Assembly: GCA_049242885.1 (NCBI GenBank)
Contig: JBMLOQ010000075.1
Coordinates: forward strand, 1-20,016
Direction: 5' to 3'
DNA length: 20,016 nucleotides
Source of the DNA: CAIVPM01 sp049242885
Lineage (GTDB): Bacteria; Bacteroidota; Bacteroidia; Chitinophagales; Chitinophagaceae
Shown: piece by piece, positions 1 through 6,932 of the stretch
Numbering within the stretch: position 1 is the first letter of the stretch
Layout of the letters: every line of letters begins with the position of its first letter
Translations under genes and position numbers: made by a program
The notes under the pieces: model-generated
What the model saw: only the letters and a program-made list of their open reading frames with translations
Database searches by the model: none
What the model was told of the DNA's origin: nothing

Positions 1-122
1 ATTTAAAAACAAACGATGAGGTTGGCTATGTAGTTTTAGATGTTGATAAAAAGCTAAGTACAAAAGCTGTGGAATTAATTAAGGAAATAAAAGACACAAT
101 TAAAGTAAGAGTATTATATTAA
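1..122 (+). CDS. serA: D-3-phosphoglycerate dehydrogenase, C-terminal end (partial)
   Basis: This is the 3' end of a gene that starts before the window; the readable frame begins at base 3 and stops at 120-122. The 39 visible residues include EVGYVVLDVD and end in IKVRVLY. That matches the ACT regulatory domain at the very C-terminus of SerA, which in E. coli ends IRARLLY after an equivalent GYVVID strand. SerA oxidises 3-phosphoglycerate to 3-phosphohydroxypyruvate in the first step of serine synthesis, and the ACT domain binds serine for feedback inhibition. Only this domain is visible, so the catalytic part is not verified. It converges on the gene at 139-624 with a 16-base gap and no clear hairpin terminator. 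Confidence 0.82.
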   Translation, partial: LKTNDEVGYVVLDVDKKLSTKAVELIKEIKDTIKVRVLY

Positions 123-138
123 TTGATTTAAGAAAATA

Positions 139-624
139 TTAGCTCTTCGCTTTAAAACTCCAAGTAAAAACAAATTTAGCAACAGTTTCGCCTTGCTCAT
201 TTACACCAATGCTTTCACAGGCAACTGTAACACCTTCTTTTGTAGCAATGGTATGCTCTATGGCATCAATTACTTTTTGCCCATCATTACATGTAAATAA
301 AATTTTGCCTACAGCTTTTTTGTAAAATTCAGCCTCGTTTTTTACTACAAGCATGCTTACATTTGGCTGTCTTTTATGTATTTGTGCAAAAGCTAGCAAA
401 CCTGTACTTAGCTCAGCAGCCATTGCTAAAACTGCAAAATAAATGCTACTAAATGGGTTTTGATTTAACCATTTGTATTTTACTTGCACTTTGGCATTAT
501 GAGGTTGTAAGTTAATTAATTTTAATCCACTTAAAAACCCCATCGGCAATTTAAAAAGCATAAACAATTTATACTTTATTGGGTTAGTTATGGTTTTGTA
601 AAACTCGTTGTATTGTGGATTCAT
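139..624 (-). CDS. DUF4442 domain hotdog-fold protein
   Basis: A 161-residue protein of the DUF4442 family, predicted to adopt the hotdog fold of acyl-CoA thioesterases. The family-like stretch runs from about residue 28 to 80 (GFLSGLKL, then NPFSSIYFAVLAMAAELSTG), with a hotdog-type second half ending in VAKFVFTWSF. The family has no firmly established substrate, so enzyme activity is inference. There is no signal peptide or membrane segment, so it should be cytoplasmic. Its ATG lies 12 bases downstream of the exporter stop on the same strand, so the two are probably cotranscribed. The stop faces the serA stop. Confidence 0.72.
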   Translation of the reverse strand: MNPQYNEFYKTITNPIKYKLFMLFKLPMGFLSGLKLINLQPHNAKVQVKYKWLNQNPFSSIYFAVLAMAAELSTGLLAFAQIHKRQPNVSMLVVKNEAEFYKKAVGKILFTCNDGQKVIDAIEHTIATKEGVTVACESIGVNEQGETVAKFVFTWSFKAKS

Positions 625-636
625 AATTTTAAAATT

Positions 637-2418
637 TTAATGCAAATATCCTAATTTTTTGGCTTCATCATAAGTGCCTAAAAATTGTATCACCCCTTTT
701 TGTAGAACCATTACTTTATTGGCTTTTTCAATAGTACTTAATCTATGTGCAATTATTATAGAAGTTCTGTTTTTAATTAATTTGTCAATAGCTTGTTGTA
801 TTAATTGTTCACTTTCTGTGTCAATTGAGCTGGTAGCTTCATCTAATACTAAAATGGCAGGATTGTATAGAATGGCTCTAATAAATGAAATTAACTGTCT
901 TTGACCCAAACTCAAAGTTGCCCCACGTTCTAAAACTTCATAATCATAATTATTAGGAAGTTTCATTATAAAATCGTGCATATCAATGAGCTTGGCGGCC
1001 TCGATAACTTGTTCTTTTGTAATTGAAGGATTTCTTAATGTTATGTTGTCGAAAATACTGCCACCGAACAAAAAAACATCTTGCAGTACAAAGCCAATAT
1101 GCTGCCTTATAAAGCTGTTTTCTAAATGATTAATATTTGTTTCGTCAATTAAAATTTCTCCTTTTTGTATATCGTATAATTTGTTTATTAAACTAATGAT
1201 AGATGTTTTACCACTTCCTGTGCTCCCAATTATTGCTAAGGTCTCGCCTTTATTAACTTTAAAATTAATATTTTGTAAAACATAATTTTCATTATTGTAA
1301 GCAAACCAAACATTTTTAAATTCTAAGTTTCCGCTTATGCTGTTTTTAGCAATAATATTTGTTGCTTGTTTTTCTTTGGTTTCGTTTGCAATTGCAAATA
1401 CCCTTTCAGCAGCAATAATGCCCATTTGTAGCACATTAAATTTATCTGCCAAAACCCTAAGGGGTCTAAAAATTTGATTCATAAATAAAACAAAGGCAAC
1501 AATTTTACCACTGAAAGCAATATTATTTTCACCAACACTTAATGCTTTATTTGCAACAAACCATACAATAAGTGCAGTACTTAATGCTAATACTAGTTCT
1601 ACTACAGGAAAAAAAACACTATAAGCAAAAATGGCTTTTATGTTGGCATCTCTATGTTGCTTGTTTATGGTTTTAAACTTATCCAATTCTCTTTGCTCGG
1701 CTGTAAATGCTTGAACAATTTGCATACCTGTAAGATGTTCTTGAACAAAAGCATTTAATGCACTTACAGCATTACGTACTTGAGTAAAACTTTTTTTTAC
1801 AGTTTCTTTAAAAATATAGGTTGCAATTATAATTATAGGGAGAGGTATTAAAGCTATTAATGTTAACTTCCAATCAATCCAAAACATTGTAAATACTGTA
1901 ATGAAAATAGTTAAAACATCGGCAATGATGGGTATTAAGCCATCACTAAAAATTTCGTTGATGCTTTCAATATCATTAATAGTTCTTGTAGTAAGTGTGC
2001 CAATTGGGGTAGTATCAAATTTACTTAATGGAAGTTTTAAAATGTTTTTGTAAACATGGTTTCTAATGTCTTTAACAACTAATTGTCCAAGTTTTGCTGT
2101 AATAAATGAAAAACTAAACCTTGCAACAGTTTCAATGATTATTAGCACAATTTGAAATACGGTAATTATAGTTATAAAAGATACTAAGTTGTTGGTATTG
2201 AATAAATTAATAAAACTATCAAGCCAATTTGGCAAGTTTATCTGATTGCCTATTGTTTTATCAACTGTAACTTGTATAAGGTAAGGCCTTACTGGTGCAA
2301 CAATTGCCATAAATAGGGTAAGCCAAATGCTTGTATAAAAAAGCTTTTTGTATGGCTGTACAAACTTAAAAACCCGCCCTAAGTTGGGATATTTTTTATT
2401 AAAAAATGCTTTTATCAA
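637..2418 (-). CDS. ABC exporter half-transporter (membrane plus ATPase domains)
   Basis: A 593-residue half-transporter of the multidrug/lipid exporter (MsbA-like) type, which would act as a dimer in the inner membrane. The N-terminal half (about residues 25-310) is the six-helix ABC membrane domain. The C-terminal half is the nucleotide-binding domain: Walker A GSTGSGKT near 397-404, signature LSLGQ near 500, Walker B LVLDEAT near 522-528 and H-loop AHRLST near 556. The substrate cannot be read from the sequence. The start is a TTG at 2416-2418: upstream the frame stays open only to a stop about 11 codons away without an ATG, and the first internal ATG (residue 37) lies inside the first membrane helix. 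The DUF4442 gene follows 12 bases downstream. Confidence 0.9.
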   Translation of the reverse strand: MIKAFFNKKYPNLGRVFKFVQPYKKLFYTSIWLTLFMAIVAPVRPYLIQVTVDKTIGNQINLPNWLDSFINLFNTNNLVSFITIITVFQIVLIIIETVARFSFSFITAKLGQLVVKDIRNHVYKNILKLPLSKFDTTPIGTLTTRTINDIESINEIFSDGLIPIIADVLTIFITVFTMFWIDWKLTLIALIPLPIIIIATYIFKETVKKSFTQVRNAVSALNAFVQEHLTGMQIVQAFTAEQRELDKFKTINKQHRDANIKAIFAYSVFFPVVELVLALSTALIVWFVANKALSVGENNIAFSGKIVAFVLFMNQIFRPLRVLADKFNVLQMGIIAAERVFAIANETKEKQATNIIAKNSISGNLEFKNVWFAYNNENYVLQNINFKVNKGETLAIIGSTGSGKTSIISLINKLYDIQKGEILIDETNINHLENSFIRQHIGFVLQDVFLFGGSIFDNITLRNPSITKEQVIEAAKLIDMHDFIMKLPNNYDYEVLERGATLSLGQRQLISFIRAILYNPAILVLDEATSSIDTESEQLIQQAIDKLIKNRTSIIIAHRLSTIEKANKVMVLQKGVIQFLGTYDEAKKLGYLH

Positions 2419-2457
2419 ATTATAAAATAAGTTGCAAATAAACTGTATTTAATGGTG

Positions 2458-2500
2458 CAATAAAAAAAGCCATTGCAACAAGCAATAGCTTTTTTTATTG
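2458..2500 (-). terminator. Strong hairpin terminator of the OB-fold/YceI unit
   Basis: Arms at 2458-2476 and 2482-2500 form a 19-bp stem around a 5-base loop (2477-2481). On the plus strand there is one C.A mismatch; on the minus strand that position becomes a G.U wobble, so the stem is continuous for minus-strand RNA. The minus transcript has a run of seven U in the 3' arm. It lies 41 bases past the YceI stop and just upstream of the exporter start, so it separates the two units. Confidence 0.8.
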
Positions 2501-2541
2501 TTTCAAATTTTTCTTGAAATTTTATAATATAAAAAGGGTAA

Positions 2542-3066
2542 TTAATAATTAGCAGTAACTGTAATTTCTATTACTTCTGCAATTTCCTCACTTACGCTAA
2601 TGCCAAAATCTTTTAATTTTATTTTAAAAACACTGGTTGCAACTAGTTTTCCATTGTTTACTGTTATTGAGCCAGTAGCAGTAACCTTTTGTGTTTTTCC
2701 TTTTATGGTTAAATTGCCATTTACAGTAACGTTGTATTTTCCATTTTTTGTGAAATTTACAGTTGAAATATTTGAAATTGTTCCAGTAAAACTTGCTTTT
2801 GGAAAGGCAGGGCTATTTAAATAATCTTTTCCATTAAAATGCTCTTGCATTAGGGCGTTTTCAAATACAAAACCCTTCATAAGCATTGCAAAACTTAGTG
2901 CTCCAGTTTTATCAACCAGTTTGCTCTCAACTTGGCTATTGGTAGCTTGAATATCTTCGGCAGGGGTGTGTGAAAAGAATTTAATTTTTGCAGTTTTGGT
3001 GCTGTATGTTTTTTGTGCCAAGCCAAGTAATGGTGTGAATGCAAGTAGTAATAAGATTTTTTTCAT
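2542..3066 (-). CDS. YceI family secreted lipocalin-like protein
   Basis: A 174-residue YceI-domain protein. Residues 1-17 form a signal peptide (MKKILLLLAFTPLLGLA), and the mature part starts near QKTYST, so it should be periplasmic. YceI family features are the SFAMLMKGFVFENALMQEHF stretch, YLNSPAFPKASFTG, the VNGNLTIKGKTQ strand and a C-terminal LKDFGISV. YceI proteins form a beta-barrel that binds long isoprenoid or other amphipathic lipids in characterised members; the ligand here is unknown. The gene lies 25 bases downstream of the OB-fold gene on the same strand and is followed by a strong terminator, so the two probably form a bicistronic unit. Confidence 0.88.
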   Translation of the reverse strand: MKKILLLLAFTPLLGLAQKTYSTKTAKIKFFSHTPAEDIQATNSQVESKLVDKTGALSFAMLMKGFVFENALMQEHFNGKDYLNSPAFPKASFTGTISNISTVNFTKNGKYNVTVNGNLTIKGKTQKVTATGSITVNNGKLVATSVFKIKLKDFGISVSEEIAEVIEITVTANY

Positions 3067-3091
3067 GTGTTTTATATTTATTTTGTTGAAA

Positions 3092-3508
3092 CTAATTTTG
3101 TTCTAGTATTTCACCTTCAGTTATTTGCACATCAGATAATTTTCCAGCACAAGTACCTTTTAGTACAATTTCTTTTCCTTGTATCGGTGCAAGTTGTTTT
3201 GGTTTTAAGGTTACCGATACAAATGTTATGCTATCGGCACTTGCCAAATTTACAATGGTAGCATCGTTTTCAGTAGTTATGCTGCTAACTTTTCCTGAGA
3301 TTGTGATTTGCTTATTGGTATACAAACTGTCTGCCAATGCTTCATTGTCGTTGTATTTTTTAACTAAATCTACAGCAGTTATTTCACCACCTTTTTTGGC
3401 AGTTAGATTTTTGTAAAAATCAGTTCTTGGGATAAATTTTACACCTAAGAAAACAACAACGCCAATTCCAAAACCAATTAAAAATGCCTTTAATATTTTA
3501 TTTTTCAT
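3092..3508 (-). CDS. Membrane-anchored OB-fold (tRNA_anti-like) protein
   Basis: A 138-residue protein. An N-terminal hydrophobic segment (about residues 5-23, LKAFLIGFGIGVVVFLGVKF) acts as a signal anchor. The rest resembles the OB-fold tRNA_anti-like family seen in Bacteroidota: VDLVKKYNDNEALADSLY, then KQITISGKVSSI, and a C-terminal GKEIVLKGTCAGK. Despite the family name, no nucleic-acid role is shown for secreted members, and the function is unknown. I chose the ATG at 3506-3508 over an in-frame TTG 18 bases upstream, because the TTG lies inside the likely -7 promoter element. YceI follows 25 bases downstream. Confidence 0.7.
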   Translation of the reverse strand: MKNKILKAFLIGFGIGVVVFLGVKFIPRTDFYKNLTAKKGGEITAVDLVKKYNDNEALADSLYTNKQITISGKVSSITTENDATIVNLASADSITFVSVTLKPKQLAPIQGKEIVLKGTCAGKLSDVQITEGEILEQN

Positions 3509-3523
3509 TTTAAAAATTATATA

Positions 3524-3553
3524 CAAATTTATGATGTAATAAAATATTACAAA
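3524..3553 (-). promoter_or_regulatory. Bacteroidota-type promoter for the OB-fold/YceI unit
   Basis: Read on the minus strand, TTTG (3553-3550) is followed after 18 bases by TAAATTTG (3531-3524), matching the TTTG / TAnnTTTG consensus. Transcription should start about 5-8 bases further, just before the ATG at 3508, giving a very short leader. Confidence 0.6.
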
Positions 3554-3556
3554 TCC

Positions 3557-3590
3557 TTATTGATAGTAATTTCTTATACCGATAATTTTG
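3557..3590 (+). promoter_or_regulatory. Candidate promoter for the sigma-factor operon
   Basis: TTATTG at 3557-3562 and TAATTTTG at 3583-3590 are separated by 20 bases and fit the housekeeping Bacteroidota consensus. The predicted start near 3597 leaves a leader of about 90 bases before the sigma-factor ATG. It overlaps no element of the divergent OB-fold promoter. Confidence 0.5.
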
Positions 3591-3685
3591 TGGCTAAAAG
3601 AAATTAAGAGAAATTGTAACTTTTTTTTAAACACATCGTATAATATATAACAAAGCAATTATCAGAAAATTTACTGAAAAATCAA

Positions 3686-4171
3686 ATGACTGAAAAGGAG
3701 TATAATATTTGTGTAACCAGCCATGCCGATAATGTGTTTAGGTTTATCATCAAAAACATAAAGCATGAAGAAGATGCAAGGGATATTGTACAAACTGCGT
3801 TTGAAAAAATGTGGAAAAACAGAGAGCAGGTTGAAAATGAAAAAGCAAAGTCTTTTTTGTTTACAGTAGCTTACAATCAAATGATTGACCACATTAGGAA
3901 AAACAAAAAAGTAATTGTTGCAAATACTGTAGAAGAAGATTACAAAGTGGGGCATCAGCCAAATTTTGAGTTAAGAAAAAAATTGAATGAAGCCTTAAAT
4001 ACTTTAAGTGATTTGCATAAAAGTTTGGTACTTTTAAAAGATTATGAAGGTTATAATTACGATGAAATAGGGCAAATAACTGGATTAAAAGAAAGCCAAG
4101 TAAAAGTTTATTTACATAGAGCTAGAATACAATTAAAAGAATATTTAGGAAGCATTGAGCAGGTATTGTAA
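3686..4171 (+). CDS. ECF RNA polymerase sigma factor (sigma-70 family)
   Basis: A 161-residue extracytoplasmic-function sigma factor with only regions 2 and 4. Region 2 covers about residues 10-75 (VFRFIIKNIKHEEDARDIVQ, then FEKMWKN and SFLFTVAYNQMIDHIRK). Region 4 covers about 103-155, with a helix-turn-helix (YNYDEIGQITGLKESQVKVY followed by LHRARIQLKEYL). It would direct RNA polymerase to a small regulon when released from its anti-sigma factor. The ATG at 3686 is the first in frame. The anti-sigma-like gene starts 10 bases after its stop, and a beta-barrel gene follows, so all three are likely cotranscribed. The sequence does not identify its target promoters. Confidence 0.9.
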   Translation: MTEKEYNICVTSHADNVFRFIIKNIKHEEDARDIVQTAFEKMWKNREQVENEKAKSFLFTVAYNQMIDHIRKNKKVIVANTVEEDYKVGHQPNFELRKKLNEALNTLSDLHKSLVLLKDYEGYNYDEIGQITGLKESQVKVYLHRARIQLKEYLGSIEQVL

Positions 4172-4181
4172 AACTAAAATT

Positions 4182-5318
4182 ATGACCATTAACAATAATA
4201 ATTATCAAGAACTTTTGCTACTTTATGTAGATGGAGAGTTGCAGCCTAAAGAAATGGATGCTGTAGACGATTTTATTGCAAACAACTATAGAGCAAAAGA
4301 AGAATTAGAATTATTGCTGAATACCAAAATGGCAGCCTTAGAGGATGTTGATATAAAGCCATTGCAAAAAGATGCATTATTTAAATTTGAAAAAGATGCT
4401 ATTAATCCATACAATTACCCTGCCTACTTTGTAGAATATGTTAATGAAGCTTTAAGCCAAGAAGATAGATTAGCTGTTGAGGCATTTGCAAATACCCAAG
4501 CTTCATTAACATCGGAGTTTGAACTATATAAGCTAACAAAGGTTTTACCAAACCAAGCTATAGTATTTGCTAATAAAGAAGTACTTTATAAAAAAGAAGA
4601 GAAACGCCCTGTTGTTTATATGTATTTTAAACAATTTAGTGCAGCTGCAATTTTAATTGGTATAATGTTAACCACATTTATTGTAATCAATAAAAAAGAT
4701 AATAATGGCAAAGTGGTAAATACATCAAACAATGAAACTGTATTACCAAATTCATCAGAAATTAAAACCCCAATTACAAATCGTAATGTAGATGATAAAA
4801 GTCTAGCTAAAGTAAAAGACCAAACAAATAGTAGCAATAGTGGTATTGAAAAATTAAGTACTGGAAAAAAAATCAGCTCGAAAAAAAATATTAGTAATAC
4901 AGAAGTTGCTTTAAATAATGTAGAAACTAATAAACTTCAAAGCCCAACAGTAGCTTCCCAAAAAAAGCTTACTTCAGTAGAAAATATTGTTGGTAAAAAT
5001 CAAGATATTGTAAAACCAATAATAGAAGAGCAAAGCATAGCTAAAACCAATACAAATGAAGTAGGCGTTATACAAACTATACCAACTGTAAGTGGGATTG
5101 TTGAAAATCCCAACAAAACTAATAGTGTTGCAAGTGCGAAAAATGTAACTTACAAAACATTAGATATTGATAACGAAAACGAAAACACAGTTTATGTTGG
5201 CAACTTAAAACTCAATAAACAAAAAGTAAATAACTTATTAAATAAGGTTGGAAAAATATTTGGAAAAAGTAAAAAAGCCCAGCTAGAAGATGTGGCCACA
5301 TCAACAGCTTCTTTATAG
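4182..5318 (+). CDS. Single-pass anti-sigma-factor-like protein with duplicated N-terminal module
   Basis: A 378-residue protein following the sigma gene by 10 bases. I use the ATG at 4182; a longer TTG start would overlap the sigma gene. Residues 1-150 are cytoplasmic, 152-169 form one membrane helix (FSAAAILIGIMLTTFIVI), and the rest (about 210 residues) is a Lys/Asn/Ser/Thr-rich periplasmic tail with a less degenerate end near 330-378. The cytoplasmic part holds two copies of one module, about 12-72 and 83-143: YVDGEL aligns with YVNEAL, and the copies share AV, F, E.EL and TK positions, each ending in an LFK/LYK motif. No HxxxCxxC zinc motif is present. Position and topology suggest it holds the sigma factor at the membrane; that role is inferred, not recognised by family name. 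Confidence 0.7.
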   Translation: MTINNNNYQELLLLYVDGELQPKEMDAVDDFIANNYRAKEELELLLNTKMAALEDVDIKPLQKDALFKFEKDAINPYNYPAYFVEYVNEALSQEDRLAVEAFANTQASLTSEFELYKLTKVLPNQAIVFANKEVLYKKEEKRPVVYMYFKQFSAAAILIGIMLTTFIVINKKDNNGKVVNTSNNETVLPNSSEIKTPITNRNVDDKSLAKVKDQTNSSNSGIEKLSTGKKISSKKNISNTEVALNNVETNKLQSPTVASQKKLTSVENIVGKNQDIVKPIIEEQSIAKTNTNEVGVIQTIPTVSGIVENPNKTNSVASAKNVTYKTLDIDNENENTVYVGNLKLNKQKVNNLLNKVGKIFGKSKKAQLEDVATSTASL

Positions 5319-5337
5319 AAAATTAAAAAAAAATCAA

Positions 5338-6243
5338 ATGAAGAAAATTATATTATCTGTTTCCATTGCTGCACTCATGCAAACTAGTTTTGCCCAAACA
5401 AAGTTTAAAAACCTTTCCGATTCAGTAAATACAGAAGTAAAAGCAGATACTTTAAAAGTTGGTAATTATTATATTGTACGTAATGGAAAACCAGTTTCTG
5501 ATAGTTCAAACCAAAAACGTAAAAATAAAAACTGGGATGTAAACATCAATTGGAATTGGGGCAACACCAGAGAGCGTAAACCTAAAAATATTGAAACTAA
5601 TTGGTGGATTTTTGATTTAGGTTTTGCTAATGTTGTAAATAATACCAATTATACAAATGCTCAAGCTGGAAGTTATTTACAAGTTGTAAAGCCATCAGCT
5701 GGCCCAGTAACTTCCCAAAGTATGGAGTTAAAAGCTAGTAAAACCAGCAATGTAAATATTTGGGTGTTTATGCAAAAAATAAATTTATCGAATAATAAAC
5801 TAAACTTTAAGTATGGCCTAGGATACGAAATGTTTAATCTTAGATATGAGCGTTCACTTAGCTATCGTTCTAATCCTCAAAATAGATTGTATAACGATAC
5901 CATAAATTTTAGTAAAAACAAATTATTTACAGGTTATTTAACCTTGCCATTAATGCTAAATTACACTGCAAAACCAAATAAATACAATAGCTTTAGTATA
6001 AGTGGTGGTATGAGTTTTGGTTATTTATTAAACAGTTATAATAAACAAATTAGCAACGAGCGTGGAAAAGTAAAAGAATATGGAAATTTAGATTTAGCAC
6101 CATTTAAGGCAACCGTAATTGGCGAAATTGGATTAGGCGTTGTAAGGCTATATGGTAGTTATAGCTTAACAAATATGTTTAAAAATAGCACTAGATTAGA
6201 GCAATATCCATTTGCAGTAGGAGTAAGATTTAGCAATTGGTAA
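5338..6243 (+). CDS. Outer-membrane beta-barrel protein of a sigma-factor operon
   Basis: A 301-residue secreted protein. I use the ATG at 5338, which gives a clean signal peptide (MKKIILSVSIAALMQTSFAQ); an upstream ATG at 5290 would overlap the anti-sigma gene. After a polar linker to about residue 85, the protein is a series of alternating amphipathic strands (FKYGLGYEMFNLRYERSL, LFTGYLTLPLMLNYTA, FSISGGMSFGYLLNSY, VIGEIGLGVVRLYGSYSL) ending in VGVRFSNW. The terminal aromatic strand is typical of outer-membrane barrels, similar in style to PorT/OMP_b-brl_2 proteins. It lies 19 bases after the anti-sigma-like gene. It may report envelope state to the anti-sigma protein or be the main target of the sigma factor; both are inference. 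Confidence 0.72.
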   Translation: MKKIILSVSIAALMQTSFAQTKFKNLSDSVNTEVKADTLKVGNYYIVRNGKPVSDSSNQKRKNKNWDVNINWNWGNTRERKPKNIETNWWIFDLGFANVVNNTNYTNAQAGSYLQVVKPSAGPVTSQSMELKASKTSNVNIWVFMQKINLSNNKLNFKYGLGYEMFNLRYERSLSYRSNPQNRLYNDTINFSKNKLFTGYLTLPLMLNYTAKPNKYNSFSISGGMSFGYLLNSYNKQISNERGKVKEYGNLDLAPFKATVIGEIGLGVVRLYGSYSLTNMFKNSTRLEQYPFAVGVRFSNW

Positions 6244-6269
6244 TTTGTTGTATTTTAAAAAACTTTATT

Positions 6270-6299
6270 AAAAAGCTGCAATATTTTGTAGCTTTTTTT
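6270..6299. terminator. Bidirectional terminator between the barrel gene and gmk
   Basis: Arms 6270-6280 and 6287-6297 form an 11-bp stem (AAAAAGCTGCA with TGTAGCTTTTT, one G.U pair) with a 6-base loop. The plus-strand 3' arm ends in T7; the A-run of the other arm gives a U-run in minus-strand RNA. It lies 26 bases past the barrel stop. Its 3' arm ends at the stop codon of gmk, so it can serve both convergent units. Confidence 0.75.
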
Positions 6300-6873
6300 A
6301 TTTTTTTAGAAAATTTAGAATTGCATCTTCTGCCTGTTTACAAGCTTTTTGCAAATCATCGTTTACAATACTAAAGTTAAAATTATTTTTAAAAGAGATT
6401 TCGTATGCAGCTTTGTTTACACGAGTGGCTATGCTTTCTGGAGTTTCAGTGCCTCGGCTTTCTAATCTTCTTTTTAATTCTTCAACACTTGGAGGTTCTA
6501 TAAAAATAGATAAGGTTTGATCTTTATATTGTTGTTGTATATGTATAGCACCCTTTACATCAATATCTAAAATTGGTATTTTATTTTCATTCCAAATTCT
6601 TTCAAGTTCAGTTTTCAAAGTGCCATAATATTTGCCTTCATAAACCATTTCCCATTCTGCAAAATCATTATTCATTATTTTTTGTTGAAAGCTTTCTACA
6701 CTAATGTAATAATAATCTTTTCCATCAACTTCTGTGCCTCTTCTTTGTCTTGTTGTAGCACTGATAGAAAAAGTAAGTACAGGATGTTGATTTAGTAAAT
6801 AATGAGTAATGCTTGTTTTTCCTGCCCCCGATGGTGCTGTAATAATTATTATTTTTTGGTGTGCAGGAGGCAT
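6298..6873 (-). CDS. gmk: Guanylate kinase
   Basis: Guanylate kinase phosphorylates GMP (and dGMP) to GDP with ATP in the cytoplasm. The 191-residue length is normal. The P-loop is APSGAGKT at residues 13-20. The GMP-binding segment follows: SISATTRQRRGTEVDGKDYY from about 37, then FAEWEMVYEGKYYGT. ILDIDVKGAIHIQ is the Walker B-like strand, and SIFIEPPSVEELKRRLESRG with ATRVNKAAYE forms the lid and C-terminal part. All key family motifs are present. It is 59 bases downstream of the SDR gene on the same strand and may be read from the same transcript. Confidence 0.96.
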   Translation of the reverse strand: MPPAHQKIIIITAPSGAGKTSITHYLLNQHPVLTFSISATTRQRRGTEVDGKDYYYISVESFQQKIMNNDFAEWEMVYEGKYYGTLKTELERIWNENKIPILDIDVKGAIHIQQQYKDQTLSIFIEPPSVEELKRRLESRGTETPESIATRVNKAAYEISFKNNFNFSIVNDDLQKACKQAEDAILNFLKK

Positions 6874-6932
6874 GTAAAAATTTTTGCAAAGAAAGGGGAT
6901 TGAAAACTATAAGCCAAGCGATGTAACTATTT

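Noticed and set aside
3671..3955. Open reading frame of 94 codons on the minus strand, opposite the sigma-factor gene
   Set aside because: It lies antisense to a well-supported ECF sigma gene, and its translation is rich in Phe/Ile/Cys with no domain-like pattern.
4155..4181. TTG start extending the anti-sigma-like protein by nine residues
   Set aside because: It would overlap the sigma-factor gene; the ATG at 4182 gives a normal 10-base gap.
5290..5337. ATG 48 bases upstream of the beta-barrel gene start
   Set aside because: It overlaps the anti-sigma gene and would hide the clean signal peptide that starts at 5338.
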